DNA of 64,000 nt. Source: an uncultured Alphaproteobacteria bacterium. Lineage in GTDB: Bacteria; Pseudomonadota; Alphaproteobacteria; HIMB59; GCA-002718135. Under the pieces are notes generated by a model. It did no database searches. It worked only from the letters and a program-made list of their open reading frames with translations, and was not told the origin of the DNA. How positions within the stretch are numbered: the first letter of the stretch is position 1; each line of letters starts with the position of its first letter. The DNA lies in the NCBI GenBank assembly GCA_902621725.1, contig CACNND010000005.1, positions 1 through 64,000 on the forward strand. Direction: 5' to 3'. Below are positions 10,376 to 22,099 of the stretch, one piece after another. A program made the position numbers and the translations under genes.

Positions 10376-10427
10376 TATCTCATTTTTTAATGCATTTTTT
10401 TTACAATAAAATGTTATCAATGAGATA
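10376..10427 (+). promoter_or_regulatory. 9-bp inverted repeat upstream of the BMP transporter promoter
   Basis: TATCTCATT (10376-10384) and AATGAGATA (10419-10427) form a perfect inverted repeat with a 34-base spacer, ending three bases before a TATAAT box. It could be a two-site operator for a repressor of nucleoside uptake, or part of a structured transcript. No known operator consensus is recognised. Confidence 0.35.
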
Positions 10428-10429
10428 TC

Positions 10430-10435
10430 TATAAT
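10430..10435 (+). promoter_or_regulatory. Candidate -10 box for the BMP transporter operon
   Basis: A consensus TATAAT 24 bases before the start codon of the binding-protein gene. No good -35 lies at 16-18 bases; TTTACA at 10400-10405 is 24 bases away, too far. The promoter may therefore depend on an activator. Called from the -10 match and position only. Confidence 0.4.
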
Positions 10436-10459
10436 TCATATTTAAGGGGGATTTTTGGT

Positions 10460-11437
10460 ATGAAGAAAATTTTAAGTATTTTTACAGTTTCTTTCGCTCT
10501 TGTCTTCTCTTCAAGTGCGTTTGCAAACAAAATTGGAGTTGTATATGACTCAGGAGGAAAGTTCGATAAATCATTTAACGAACTAGCTTACGAAAGCGCA
10601 TTAAGAGTTCAAAATGAACTTGGTTGGGACATGGTTGAATTTGAAGCTTCAAATAACACTCAAATTGAACAAGGTATGCGTAAGATTGCAGATAGAGGCG
10701 CATCACTAATCGTAGCAATGGGATTTGCGCAAGCAGATGCAGTTGCAGCAGTTGCTCCAGATTATCCGGATACAAACTTTGTTGCAGTTGATGTTTGTTG
10801 GGTGGATGATCCAGCTAGCAACATTTATCAAGCTTGTTATAAGGAACACGAAGGTTCATTCCTAGTTGGTATGATTGCGGCTATGGCATCTGAAAGTGGA
10901 ACAATTGGATTTGTTGGAGGAATGGATATTCCTTTAATTAGAAAGTTCCAAGGAGGCTATGAGCAAGGTGCTCAATATGTTAATCCTAACATCACAGTTT
11001 TAGCTAATATGACTGGAACAACACCAGAAGCATGGAACAATCCAACTAAAGGTGCTGAATTAACAAAAGCACAAATTGATGGTGGTGCAGATGTTGTTTA
11101 TCAAGCAGCAGGTGGAACAGGTATTGGTGTTCTTCAAGCAGCAGCTGATGCAGGTATAATGGGTATCGGCGTTGATACAAATCAAAACTGGATGCACCCA
11201 GGTAACATGCTTACTTCTATGTTAAAGCGTTTGGACTTAACAATTTTTGAACAAGCTCAAAAAACAGATGCTGGTACTTTCGAGTCAGGAATTCACATTC
11301 TTGGTTTAGCAGAAGGTATGGTTGGTTATGCTACTGAAGACGGCATGGTAACTTCTGCAATGGAAGCGGCTGTTCAAGCAGCAGCAGCAGATATTGTAAG
11401 TGGCTCTATGGAAGTAGCTGACTGGTCGCAAGAGTAA
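10460..11437 (+). CDS. BMP family ABC transporter substrate-binding protein (nucleoside type)
   Basis: Periplasmic binding protein of the Bmp/PnrA family, which binds purine nucleosides in characterised members. The 325 residues begin with a Sec signal peptide (cleavage probably after AFA, about residue 22). IGVVYDSGGKFDKSFN is the family's conserved N-terminal ligand loop, and VDTNQNW lies in the C-terminal lobe. It is the first gene of a four-gene transporter operon, preceded by AAGGGGGA. No lipobox is seen, as expected for a Gram-negative soluble periplasmic form. The exact nucleoside range is unknown; riboflavin or thiamin precursors are less likely alternatives. Confidence 0.9.
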   Translation: MKKILSIFTVSFALVFSSSAFANKIGVVYDSGGKFDKSFNELAYESALRVQNELGWDMVEFEASNNTQIEQGMRKIADRGASLIVAMGFAQADAVAAVAPDYPDTNFVAVDVCWVDDPASNIYQACYKEHEGSFLVGMIAAMASESGTIGFVGGMDIPLIRKFQGGYEQGAQYVNPNITVLANMTGTTPEAWNNPTKGAELTKAQIDGGADVVYQAAGGTGIGVLQAAADAGIMGIGVDTNQNWMHPGNMLTSMLKRLDLTIFEQAQKTDAGTFESGIHILGLAEGMVGYATEDGMVTSAMEAAVQAAAADIVSGSMEVADWSQE

Positions 11438-11456
11438 AACTACTATAAAATAATCT

Positions 11457-11492
11457 GGTGAGACCTAAGATTTAAAATTTTATGGTCTCACC
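11457..11492 (+). promoter_or_regulatory. Stem-loop covering the start codon of the BMP transporter ATPase
   Basis: GGTGAGACC (11457-11465) pairs perfectly with GGTCTCACC (11484-11492) across an 18-base AT-rich loop. The last base of the ATPase ATG (11482-11484) is the first base of the right arm, and no Shine-Dalgarno sequence is visible in the loop. The hairpin could protect the upstream binding-protein mRNA and lower ATPase translation, giving the usual excess of binding protein over transporter. Confidence 0.6.
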
Positions 11493-13002
11493 TATCCTAG
11501 AACTAACTAATATAAATAAATCTTTTGGCCACGTTCATGCCAACAAGAATATTAATCTTACAATTAACAAAGGTACAATCCATGGAATAATTGGAGAAAA
11601 CGGTGCAGGTAAGTCAACGTTAATGAGTATCGTTTTTGGCCTCTATCAAGCTAACTCAGGAACAATAAAAGTAAATGGTAAAGAAATAAATCTTAGATCA
11701 CCAAAAGATTCAATTATCAATGGCATTGGTATGGTGCACCAACATTTTATGTTGGTAGAAAATTTTACAGTTTTAGAAAATATTATTCTAGGATTTGAAG
11801 GTGAGCTCGTATTTGGAAAAAATTTAGAAAAAGCAAAAAAAGATTTAAAAGATTTATGTGATACATATAAATTAAATATAGATCTTAACTCTACAATTTC
11901 TGATTTATCAGTTGGCTTCCGTCAAAGAGTCGAAATTTTAAAGTCACTTTATAGAGGCGCAGAGATTCTTATACTTGATGAACCAACAGGTGTTTTAACA
12001 CCTCAAGAAGTTGATGAACTTTTCAAAATATTACGATCTTTAAAAGAAGAAGGTAAAACAATAGTTCTAATTACACATAAATTAATTGAGATAATGGATT
12101 TAACAAGTGAAGTTTCTGTCATGCGCCAGGGTGAAATGGTGGGTCACACCAAAACAGAAAATACAAATAAAGAACAATTGGCTGAGATGATGGTTGGGAG
12201 AAGTGTGTTGTTAAGACTTGATAAATCAGAAGTAAAAGCAGGGGAGATTTTATTTAGTGTTAAGAATCTTACAGTTAAAGATGATCTTGATGTAACAAGA
12301 GTAAAGAATGTTGATTTAGAAATTCGTTCAGGAGAAATATTAGGCTTAGCGGGTGTTACTGGAAACGGACAAACAGAATTATTAGAAGCGCTTTCTGGTA
12401 TAAGAAAAGTTGAGTCTGGAGAAATATATTTAGAAGGAAAAAAAGTATCGGATAGTCAAAATTTCTTGGACCCAAGAGAGTTAAAAGATAAGGGGCTAGC
12501 TCATGTTCCTGAGGATAGACAGAGGATGGGTCTAGTTACAGATTTTAAAGCCTATGAAAATTTAATTTTTGGTTACCACGATCAGCAACCTTTTTCAAAG
12601 TCATCAGTTTTAAATCATAGAGATATAATTTCTCATTCTAAGAAAATAATGGAAGAGTATGATGTAAGGCCTCAATCACCAAACTTAATTACATCCAATT
12701 TTTCTGGAGGTAACCAACAAAAGATAATTTTAAGTAGAGAACTAAATGAAAATCCAAAAGTATTATTAGTTGGTCAGCCAACTAGAGGTGTAGACATTGG
12801 TGCAATTGAATTTATTCATCAAAGATTGATAGACATGAGAGATAGAGGGGCAGCGATACTTTTGGTATCTGTTGAATTAGATGAAGTGCTTTCATTGTCG
12901 GATAGAATTGTTGTAATGTTTGATGGAAAGATTGTAGGTGAAAAAGATAATAAAAATGTAACTGACCGTGAGTTAGGTTTGTTGATGGCAGGAGTAGTGT
13001 AA
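11482..13002 (+). CDS. Nucleoside ABC transporter ATP-binding protein (tandem NBD)
   Basis: Cytoplasmic ATPase of a BMP-type (NupA/RbsA-like) importer, with two fused nucleotide-binding domains in 506 residues. Domain 1 has GENGAGKST (Walker A, about 36-44), the degenerate signature LSVGFRQRVEI and Walker B ILILDEPT. Domain 2 has Walker A-like GVTGNGQTE, the signature FSGGNQQK and LLVGQPTRGVD, the usual asymmetry of sugar/nucleoside importers. The ATG lies inside a strong hairpin. The stop overlaps the next start in TAATG, so translation is coupled to the permease. Confidence 0.93.
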   Translation: MVSPILELTNINKSFGHVHANKNINLTINKGTIHGIIGENGAGKSTLMSIVFGLYQANSGTIKVNGKEINLRSPKDSIINGIGMVHQHFMLVENFTVLENIILGFEGELVFGKNLEKAKKDLKDLCDTYKLNIDLNSTISDLSVGFRQRVEILKSLYRGAEILILDEPTGVLTPQEVDELFKILRSLKEEGKTIVLITHKLIEIMDLTSEVSVMRQGEMVGHTKTENTNKEQLAEMMVGRSVLLRLDKSEVKAGEILFSVKNLTVKDDLDVTRVKNVDLEIRSGEILGLAGVTGNGQTELLEALSGIRKVESGEIYLEGKKVSDSQNFLDPRELKDKGLAHVPEDRQRMGLVTDFKAYENLIFGYHDQQPFSKSSVLNHRDIISHSKKIMEEYDVRPQSPNLITSNFSGGNQQKIILSRELNENPKVLLVGQPTRGVDIGAIEFIHQRLIDMRDRGAAILLVSVELDEVLSLSDRIVVMFDGKIVGEKDNKNVTDRELGLLMAGVV

Positions 13003-14117
13003 TGGCGCCAGTAGATAAATCCAAAGTACCTTGGTGGGTTTCAAATCTTATTGTTCCACTTGTAAACTTAACTTTAGCATTACTTGTTTCGGGCCTGTTT
13101 ATATTCATCGCAGGAGAAAATCCTTATGAAGCAGTAAGATTAATCATTTATGGTTCTTTTGGTTATATTGAAGGTTTTGCTTATACACTTTACTACACTA
13201 CAAATTTTGTATTTACTGGTTTAGCATTTGCCGTCGCATTTCATTGTAGGCTTTTCAATATTGGTGGAGAGGGTCAAGCCTATATTGGTGGACTTGGCGT
13301 TTTCTTAGTTGCGATAAATTTTAGTTTTTTACCTGTGCCAATAGTGTGGTTATTATCTATCGCCGGCGCCGTTGTTTTTGGTGCAGCTTGGGCATTTATA
13401 CCTGCATACCTCCAGGCAACTAGAGGTAGTCACGTAGTAATTACCACCATCATGTTTAATTTTATAGCAGCATCATTAATGGTATTCTTACTAGTCGATG
13501 TAATAAGAGATACGGCACAAATGGGACCACATACCGTTGCTTTACCAAAAGAACAATGGTTTCCAAGTTTTAAAGATTTTGCTGGTCTGTTTGGAATTAA
13601 GATAAGGTACTCTCCACTAAACATTTCTTTTTTACTAGCAATTGCAGCTTCAGTTTTTGTATGGTTCTTAGTTTGGAAAACAAGATGGGGTTATGAAATG
13701 AGGGCTGTAGGGCACAATACGCAAGCAGCAATTTATGCCGGCATTTCTCCATATAAAAATATAATCATAGCAATGTGTATTTCTGGAGGCTTGGCGGGTT
13801 TACTAGGTGTTAATGAAATATTAGGGGTTCACCATAAAATAGTAGCAGGATTTCCTGCTGGTTATGGATTCACTGGGATTGCAGTTGCATTAATGGGAAG
13901 AAATCATCCCATAGGAATTTTCCCAGCTGCATTTTTATTTGGTATTTTATACCAAGGAGGGTCTGAAGTTACTTTTGATATGCCAAACATAACTAGATAT
14001 ATGTTTGTTGCTGTTCAGGGAGTGATTATTTTATTCAGTGGAGCTTTAGAAAATTTATTTAGACCACAAATTGAAAGCTTTTTTGTCAATAGACTAAACA
14101 TAAAGGCGAGTGCATAA
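13002..14117 (+). CDS. Nucleoside ABC transporter permease 1
   Basis: Inner-membrane permease of the BPD_transp_2 (branched-chain amino acid/sugar) family, 371 residues with about nine to ten hydrophobic segments. It contains the typical EMRAVGHNTQAAIYAGI cytoplasmic coupling region that contacts the ATPase. It corresponds to NupB/YufP in characterised nucleoside importers. It is joined to its neighbours by one-base TAATG overlaps on both sides, showing a single translationally coupled unit with the ATPase and second permease. Confidence 0.92.
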   Translation: MAPVDKSKVPWWVSNLIVPLVNLTLALLVSGLFIFIAGENPYEAVRLIIYGSFGYIEGFAYTLYYTTNFVFTGLAFAVAFHCRLFNIGGEGQAYIGGLGVFLVAINFSFLPVPIVWLLSIAGAVVFGAAWAFIPAYLQATRGSHVVITTIMFNFIAASLMVFLLVDVIRDTAQMGPHTVALPKEQWFPSFKDFAGLFGIKIRYSPLNISFLLAIAASVFVWFLVWKTRWGYEMRAVGHNTQAAIYAGISPYKNIIIAMCISGGLAGLLGVNEILGVHHKIVAGFPAGYGFTGIAVALMGRNHPIGIFPAAFLFGILYQGGSEVTFDMPNITRYMFVAVQGVIILFSGALENLFRPQIESFFVNRLNIKASA

Positions 14118-15088
14118 TGGAATTTTTATCTGACATTGCATCTTTGATTAATTCTACTTTAAGAATTTCAACACCTTTGGTTTTTGCAGCGATGGCTGGA
14201 ATATTTGCAGAACGATCAGGCGTTATTGATTTTAGTTTAGAGGGAAAAATGCTTATGGCTGCTTTTGTTGCAGCAGTAGGTTCTTATTTTTTAGGTAATC
14301 CTTGGTTAGGTTTATTACTAGCAATTATCGCATGTGTAAGCTTATCTATGTTACATGGTTTTGCATCTGTTACATATAAAGGTGATCAAGTTGTATCCTG
14401 CGTTGCAATCAATATTTTAATAATTGGTTTAACCACAGCATTAGCTGCGGCTTGGTTTGGACAAGCAGGTTTAACACCAACACTTAATGAAGATCAGCGT
14501 TTTTTAGAAGTTAACCTTCCTTTTGCCGAGAGTTTAAGAGATGTACCAATCATAGGAACAATATATAGTGATATATTAAGTGGACATTATATTTTTGTTT
14601 ACCTAGCCTATCTTTCAGTCCCATTAGTGTTTTGGGTGGTTTTTAAAACTAGTTTTGGACTAAGACTAAGAGCGGTAGGAGAAAATCCGAGTGCTGTTGA
14701 TACAGCAGGTATTAATGTTTTTGCCATGAGATATAAAGCGCTAGCAATCAATGGTGTTTTAATTGCTTTTGCAGGCGCACACCTATCAACAGCAGTTAAT
14801 GCAAATTTCTTTAGAGAAATGTCAGCGGGTAGAGGATACTTAGCTTTAGCAGCAATGATCTTTGGAAAGTGGCATCCTAAAACCGCACTAGTTGCTTGTT
14901 TACTTTTTGGATTTACTGATGCTCTTCAAATTAGATTGCAGGGAGTAGAATTACCTGCGATAGGTGAAATACCAGTACAGTTAATTCAGGCAATACCATA
15001 TGTATTAACAGTTGTTTTACTTGCGGGTTTTGTTGGTAAAGCGATAGCTCCTAATGCTATTGGACAACCTTACATTAAAGAAAGATAA
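14117..15088 (+). CDS. Nucleoside ABC transporter permease 2
   Basis: Second inner-membrane permease of the BMP-type importer, 323 residues, equivalent to NupC/YufQ. Its coupling region reads LRLRAVGENPSAVDTAGI, and it starts with FLSDIASLINSTLRISTPLVFAAMAG-like residues found at the N-terminus of this subfamily. About eight to nine membrane segments are visible. It closes the operon binding protein-ATPase-permease-permease. Confidence 0.92.
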   Translation: MEFLSDIASLINSTLRISTPLVFAAMAGIFAERSGVIDFSLEGKMLMAAFVAAVGSYFLGNPWLGLLLAIIACVSLSMLHGFASVTYKGDQVVSCVAINILIIGLTTALAAAWFGQAGLTPTLNEDQRFLEVNLPFAESLRDVPIIGTIYSDILSGHYIFVYLAYLSVPLVFWVVFKTSFGLRLRAVGENPSAVDTAGINVFAMRYKALAINGVLIAFAGAHLSTAVNANFFREMSAGRGYLALAAMIFGKWHPKTALVACLLFGFTDALQIRLQGVELPAIGEIPVQLIQAIPYVLTVVLLAGFVGKAIAPNAIGQPYIKER

Positions 15089-15143
15089 TTAAATATTTAT
15101 TTAAAAAAAATTCCTATATACTCTATTTTTACTAGGAGAAAAT

Positions 15144-15464
15144 ATGTCAATACTAGAAAAATACATGAAGGTTTTTAATGAAAAAGATGAAGCAGGAATG
15201 AACGAAATTATCCATGATGATTTCAAATTTACAATGCATTCTAGTGGAAATGTTTTATCAAAGTCCGACGTTATAGGCTGGGCTATGAGTGACGACATTA
15301 ATGATGATAAGTCTAGAATTGTATACGAAAATGATGAGATTGGGATACATCACTCTTTTGTTACTTTTAAAGATGGCAACACCCAAGCTGTGATGGCAGT
15401 ATACAAATATAAAGATGGCAAAATAATTTCATTAGAAACTGGTGCAACCAATATGCCAAAATAA
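15144..15464 (+). CDS. SnoaL-like / NTF2-fold small protein
   Basis: A 106-residue protein with the length and pattern of the SnoaL/NTF2-like fold: an N-terminal helix (LEKYMKVFNEKD), a conserved DDFKF strand, then beta strands containing HHSFVTF and AVMAVYKYKDGKI. Members include small hydrolases, isomerases and ligand carriers, so no specific activity can be given. The start follows a good AGGAG. It lies 55 bases after the nucleoside permease and ends at a bidirectional terminator before katG. Confidence 0.7.
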   Translation: MSILEKYMKVFNEKDEAGMNEIIHDDFKFTMHSSGNVLSKSDVIGWAMSDDINDDKSRIVYENDEIGIHHSFVTFKDGNTQAVMAVYKYKDGKIISLETGATNMPK

Positions 15465-15465
15465 A

Positions 15466-15492
15466 AAAAGTGGAACTTAAAGTTCCACTTTT
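15466..15492. terminator. Bidirectional intrinsic terminator between the SnoaL-like gene and katG
   Basis: AAAAGTGGAACT (15466-15477) and AGTTCCACTTTT (15481-15492) form a perfect 12-bp stem with a three-base loop, flanked by A-tracts and T-tracts. It sits between two convergent stop codons and can work in both directions. Confidence 0.85.
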
Positions 15493-15511
15493 AAATTAAT
15501 TTAAATTATTT

Positions 15512-17647
<2,136 letters not shown>

Positions 17648-17707
17648 TTAGAACCTCCGTTATTTACTACTAATATATAAAGAATTTAAATTAAAGAAAA
17701 GTGAAAA

Positions 17708-18112
17708 CTATAACACAATTTTGAAATTTTCAGGTCGCCACGTCGCAGGCGCAAGTTCAAAATCATTAAAATCAAAAGCAGGTGCGACAGTGCATCCAAT
17801 TAAACTGAAAGCACCCGAAGATCTCATGGCAAACCATGTGTTTGCTGTTACGGTGTAAATATAATTATTATCTGATCCTAAAGAAAAAACTTCATAATTA
17901 ACTCCGTCATTCGATGTGAAAACTTCTAGAGGATCTCCTGAATAAAAATGTAATATTTCATCTTTAGTTAATCGATGCCAATGTGATTTTTCGTTCCTCT
18001 TTAATAAGTAATAAATTTGACTAACATTTTCGTTCTTAAAATTTTCAACATAATGTCCTCCTTCAGGATGACTTATCATATTGAGTTTTTTTATTAAATT
18101 ATCTGCTTCCAC
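17708..18112 (-). CDS. DUF985 cupin-fold protein
   Basis: A 134-residue cupin of the DUF985 (PF06172) family. Conserved features are HPEGGHY near residue 16, the strand IYYLL, SHWHRLTKDEILHFYSGDPL with the putative metal-binding histidines, and TVAPAFDFNDFELA near the end. The biochemical role of the family is not established; a sugar or nucleotide-sugar isomerase-like fold is known from structures. It follows ribA directly, with no gap, on the same strand. Confidence 0.85.
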   Translation of the reverse strand: MEADNLIKKLNMISHPEGGHYVENFKNENVSQIYYLLKRNEKSHWHRLTKDEILHFYSGDPLEVFTSNDGVNYEVFSLGSDNNYIYTVTANTWFAMRSSGAFSLIGCTVAPAFDFNDFELAPATWRPENFKIVL

Positions 18113-18703
18113 TTAGATTAAATGACCAAGTTTGCTTTTCTTAGTTGAGATATATTTTTCATTATACTTATTGGTCTCTGAGAAAATAGGAATTCTTTGA
18201 TTTACTTTGATACCCATATCTTCAAGCGCTTTTATTTTTTTTGGATTATTAGTCATCAAATCTAATTCTTTGATTGCTAAATATTTTACCATTCCAGCAA
18301 TATTTTCATATGTTCTCTCATCATCTTTGAAACCCAATTGATGATTAGCTTCAACGGTATCTAGTCCCTTATCTTGTAAACTATATGCTTTAATTTTGTT
18401 TGAAAGACCAATGCCCCTTCCTTCTTGTTGAAGATAAAAAATAACCCCTCTTCTATTTTGAGCAATTTGTTTTAATGATTCAGTTAGTTGGAATCTACAA
18501 TCACATCTCATACTAAAAAAAGATTCCCCTGTAATACACTGCGAATGAATTCTTGATAACACTGGTTCATCGGTAAGCAAGTCACCCATACATATTGCTA
18601 AATGATCTTTAGATTCATTTTCATCTGTAAAGGCATGTACAGTGAACTCTCCAATATCTGTTGGAAGTTTACTAGTCTCAATAAACTTTAATTTGTCTGA
18701 CAT
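18113..18703 (-). CDS. ribA: GTP cyclohydrolase II
   Basis: First step of riboflavin synthesis: GTP to diaminoribosylaminopyrimidinone phosphate, formate and pyrophosphate. The 196 residues equal the stand-alone RibA length. Zinc cysteines are in CITGESFFSMRCDC, and YLQQEGRGIGL carries the catalytic and GTP-binding residues. No fused RibB (DHBP synthase) domain is present. It is packed head to tail with hisI and DUF985, so riboflavin, histidine and heme functions share one transcript by genome compaction rather than pathway logic. Confidence 0.96.
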   Translation of the reverse strand: MSDKLKFIETSKLPTDIGEFTVHAFTDENESKDHLAICMGDLLTDEPVLSRIHSQCITGESFFSMRCDCRFQLTESLKQIAQNRRGVIFYLQQEGRGIGLSNKIKAYSLQDKGLDTVEANHQLGFKDDERTYENIAGMVKYLAIKELDLMTNNPKKIKALEDMGIKVNQRIPIFSETNKYNEKYISTKKSKLGHLI

Positions 18704-19176
18704 TATAGTTTAGTAGGATTTGGGGCACCCTTATATATTTCTTCAGGATCAAAAACTTTTTCTTTTTCTTCAAATTTAAGAACAACTTTAGAGCTAGAAT
18801 TATCCAATGGAATACTTCTATAAAAACATGATCTATATCCTACATGACAGCTAGCTCCACCTTTGACATCAACCCTTAACCAAACACAATCTTGATCATC
18901 ATCAATTCTTATTTCTTTTATCTTCTGCGTTAATCCACTTGTTTTACCCTTATGCCAAAGTGTATTTCTACTTCTAGAAAAATAAACAGCTTCGCCCAAA
19001 CTTATAGTTTTTTTAAATGCTTCTTCATTCATATAACCTTGCATAAGTAGTTCACCAGATGAAAAATCTGTTGTTACAACTGGTATCAGCCCATTTGAGT
19101 CAAATTTTGGAGCAAGCTCATTTGACTCCTCAACTTGTTCTATAGATTTCCTTTTTTCAAATTGAATGTTATTCAT
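18703..19176 (-). CDS. hisI: Phosphoribosyl-AMP cyclohydrolase
   Basis: Third step of histidine synthesis, opening the purine ring of PR-AMP. In its 157 residues the family core is clear: [10 protein letters not shown], the [17 protein letters not shown] motif, DDDQDC with the magnesium-binding aspartates, and zinc cysteines in the C-terminal [11 protein letters not shown]. No HisE pyrophosphohydrolase domain is fused. There is a 30-residue N-terminal extension and a short C-terminal tail ([12 protein letters not shown]). It overlaps hemB by 8 bases and ribA by one. Confidence 0.95.
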   Translation of the reverse strand: MNNIQFEKRKSIEQVEESNELAPKFDSNGLIPVVTTDFSSGELLMQGYMNEEAFKKTISLGEAVYFSRSRNTLWHKGKTSGLTQKIKEIRIDDDQDCVWLRVDVKGGASCHVGYRSCFYRSIPLDNSSSKVVLKFEEKEKVFDPEEIYKGAPNPTKL

Positions 19177-20170
19177 TTTTTAATTTTTCAGCAGCTTCTA
19201 ATGCAAAGTAAGTTAGTATACCATTTGCCCCAGCTCTTTTAAAAGATAAAAGAGATTCCATTACAACTTTTTCATTAAGCCAACCTTTGTTAATTGACTC
19301 TTTTATCATTGAATATTCACCAGATACTTGGTAGGCAAAAGTTGGAACTTTAAATTCTGATTTTATTCTAGAAATAATATCAAGATAAGGCATACCAGGT
19401 TTAACCATTACCATATCTGCACCTTCACTTATATCTAATCCAACTTCTCTAATAGCTTCATCACTGTTTGATGGATCCATTTGATATGTTAATTTACCAT
19501 CTTTACCCAAATTAGAACCAGAACCTATAGCATCTCTAAAAGGTCCATAAAAACCCGAAGCATATTTTGCGGCATAAGAGAGAATAAGGGTATCTGCTAA
19601 ATTGTTTGTATCTAATGCAGTTCTTATTCTTCCCACTCTTCCATCCATCATATCCGACGGGGCGATTACATCACAACCAGCATTCGCTTGGACTAGAGCC
19701 TGTTGTTCCAAAACCTCCAAAGTTTTATCATTGTCTATTTGATCATTTATAACTAAACCATCATGCCCATGATCCGTAAAAGGATCTAACGCAACATCAC
19801 ATACAATACCAATATTTGGAAAATCTTTTTTGATACTTTTAATTGATCTGCACACCAAATTATTTTCATCTACAGCTAAACTTCCCTCAGAATTTTTAAG
19901 GCCACTTTCAATTTGCGGAAAAATTGCAATAGCAGGAATATTAAATTTAACAGCTTTTTCTACTTCACTTAAAAGTTTATCAATAGAGTATCTGCTTACA
20001 CCAGGCATCGAATTAATAGGATCATCAACCTTATTTCCCTCGCATACAAATAGAGGCAAGATTAAATCATTAACACTAAGAGTATTTTCAGCAACTAAAC
20101 GACGAGAAAACTCTTTCATTCTATTACGTCTAAGTCTTGTACTTGGAAATTTGCCTTGCATGTTATTCAT
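19169..20170 (-). CDS. hemB: Delta-aminolevulinic acid dehydratase (porphobilinogen synthase)
   Basis: Condenses two aminolevulinate molecules to porphobilinogen in heme synthesis. The 333 residues are full length. Visible motifs are [10 protein letters not shown] near the N-terminus, [11 protein letters not shown], the first Schiff-base lysine region [17 protein letters not shown] and the second in [10 protein letters not shown]. The zinc-site cysteine cluster is replaced by aspartate-rich residues ([15 protein letters not shown]), suggesting a magnesium-type enzyme as in many alphaproteobacteria. It lies between thrS and hisI on one strand. Confidence 0.96.
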   Translation of the reverse strand: MNNMQGKFPSTRLRRNRMKEFSRRLVAENTLSVNDLILPLFVCEGNKVDDPINSMPGVSRYSIDKLLSEVEKAVKFNIPAIAIFPQIESGLKNSEGSLAVDENNLVCRSIKSIKKDFPNIGIVCDVALDPFTDHGHDGLVINDQIDNDKTLEVLEQQALVQANAGCDVIAPSDMMDGRVGRIRTALDTNNLADTLILSYAAKYASGFYGPFRDAIGSGSNLGKDGKLTYQMDPSNSDEAIREVGLDISEGADMVMVKPGMPYLDIISRIKSEFKVPTFAYQVSGEYSMIKESINKGWLNEKVVMESLLSFKRAGANGILTYFALEAAEKLKNE

Positions 20171-20173
20171 TTT

Positions 20174-22099
20174 TTATTCTATTGGTGATTTTGCTTCTTT
20201 AGATAAGCTAGTAACAATATCTTCTAATTTAAAGGTCTTCGTTTCAGAGGATCCAATTCTTCTAACAGATACTGTTTTATCTTGAGCTTCTTTTTTTCCA
20301 ACAGCAATAATTGCTGGCACTTTACTGTTACTGTGTTCACGTATTTTATAACCAATTTTTTCATTACGTGTATCTATTTCGGCCCTAATTCCTTTTGATA
20401 CTAATGCTTTTTGTACCTCATAAGCGTACTCATCAGTATCAGATGTAATTGTAGCAACTACAGCTTGCAATGGTGAAAGCCAAAAGGGAAGATGACCTGC
20501 ATAATGTTCAATTAGGATACCGGTGAATCTCTCTAAGGAACCAAATAAAGCTCTATGCAACATGACTGGTATTTTTTTATTACCATCTTCACCAATATAA
20601 GTAGCTCCCAACCTTCCAGGTAAATTTAAATCTACTTGCAGTGTTCCGCATTGCCAGTCTCTGCCAATTGCATCTCGTAAAACAAACTCTAATTTTGGAC
20701 CGTAAAATGCACCTTCTCCTGGGTTGAGTGTGTACTCAAGACCTGTTGCTTCCATGGCTTGCATTAATGCTGCCTCAGCTTTATCCCAAATAGCATCATC
20801 TCCCACACGTTTCTCAGGACGGTCAGAAAATTTAATTCTTACATTATCAAAACCAAAGTCCTTATAGATACTAAGTATCAAATCACATACTGTTTTACTT
20901 TCTTGTGTAATTTGATCTTCTGTACAAAATATATGTGCATCATCTTGTGTAAATGCTCTTACCCTCATTAATCCATGAAGAGCACCTGATGGCTCATAAC
21001 GATGTACTTTTCCGAATTCAGATAATAGAAATGGTAAGTCTCTATAACTTTTTAATCCTTGTTTAAAAATTTCTACTGCGCCAGGGCAATTCATTGGTTT
21101 GATAGCATAAATTTTATCGTCTTTTGCTTCAGTTCTAAACATCATGTCACTAAATTTGTCCCAGTGACCAGACGTTTCCCATAGAGACTTATCCATCATG
21201 TCAGGCGTATTAGTTTCTACATAACCTGCCTTGTCTTGTCTGTTTCGCATATAATTTATTAGCGACTGGAATAATGTCCAACCCTTAGGATGCCAAAACA
21301 CCGCTCCCGGAGCCTCTTCTTGAAAATGAAATAAATCCATTTCTCTTCCTAGTTTTCGGTGATCTCTTTTTTCTGCTTCTTCAATTTGTAAAAGGTGTTG
21401 TTCAAGATCTTTTTCTGTTGTCCAGGCTGTTCCATAAATTCTTGTTAACATTGCATTAGATGAATCACCTCGCCAGTAAGCACCAGCAACTTTCATTAAT
21501 TTAAATGCTTTACCAATTTGTTTTGTTGAAACCATATGAGGGCCTCGGCACAAGTCTAACCAATCACCTTGTTTGTAAATACTAATTTCCTCATTATCAG
21601 GTAGATCATTAATTAGTTCAACTTTATAGTCTTCACCTTTGTCTTTAAAATATTTTATTGATTCCTCTTTAGACCAAACTTCTCTTATGAAATTTTTATT
21701 TCTTTGAATGATATCGTGCATCTTCTTTTCAATTTTTGGAAGATCTGCAACAGTAAAAGGTTCATCTCTTGCAAAATCATAATAAAAACCATTTTCAATT
21801 GCTGGACCAATTGTAACTTGTGTTCCAGGGAATAATTCCTGGACAGCTTCTGCCATTACATGAGCACAATCATGTCGTATTAATTCAAGTGCTTCCTCGC
21901 TATCTCTTTTTAAAATCGCTACAGATGCATCACCATTAATAGGTAAACTAATATCTTTTATCTCATTATTAATTTTTATAGCAACTGATTCTTTGGCAAG
22001 AGATTTAGAAATTTGCGATGCCAACTCAAGACCATTGATGCCCTTATCAACTTCTTTTTTATTTCCATCTGGAAATGTAATTATTATCTTTTCACTCAT
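20174..22099 (-). CDS. thrS: Threonyl-tRNA synthetase
   Basis: Charges tRNA-Thr. The 641 residues contain an N-terminal TGS domain (about 1-60), an editing domain with the [11 protein letters not shown] zinc-like motif (about 75-85), the class II catalytic core with NCPGAVEIF, motif 2 around [14 protein letters not shown] and motif 3 near [12 protein letters not shown], and the C-terminal anticodon-binding domain. The start overlaps the cysS stop by four bases, so translation is probably coupled. Confidence 0.97.
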   Translation of the reverse strand: MSEKIIITFPDGNKKEVDKGINGLELASQISKSLAKESVAIKINNEIKDISLPINGDASVAILKRDSEEALELIRHDCAHVMAEAVQELFPGTQVTIGPAIENGFYYDFARDEPFTVADLPKIEKKMHDIIQRNKNFIREVWSKEESIKYFKDKGEDYKVELINDLPDNEEISIYKQGDWLDLCRGPHMVSTKQIGKAFKLMKVAGAYWRGDSSNAMLTRIYGTAWTTEKDLEQHLLQIEEAEKRDHRKLGREMDLFHFQEEAPGAVFWHPKGWTLFQSLINYMRNRQDKAGYVETNTPDMMDKSLWETSGHWDKFSDMMFRTEAKDDKIYAIKPMNCPGAVEIFKQGLKSYRDLPFLLSEFGKVHRYEPSGALHGLMRVRAFTQDDAHIFCTEDQITQESKTVCDLILSIYKDFGFDNVRIKFSDRPEKRVGDDAIWDKAEAALMQAMEATGLEYTLNPGEGAFYGPKLEFVLRDAIGRDWQCGTLQVDLNLPGRLGATYIGEDGNKKIPVMLHRALFGSLERFTGILIEHYAGHLPFWLSPLQAVVATITSDTDEYAYEVQKALVSKGIRAEIDTRNEKIGYKIREHSNSKVPAIIAVGKKEAQDKTVSVRRIGSSETKTFKLEDIVTSLSKEAKSPIE

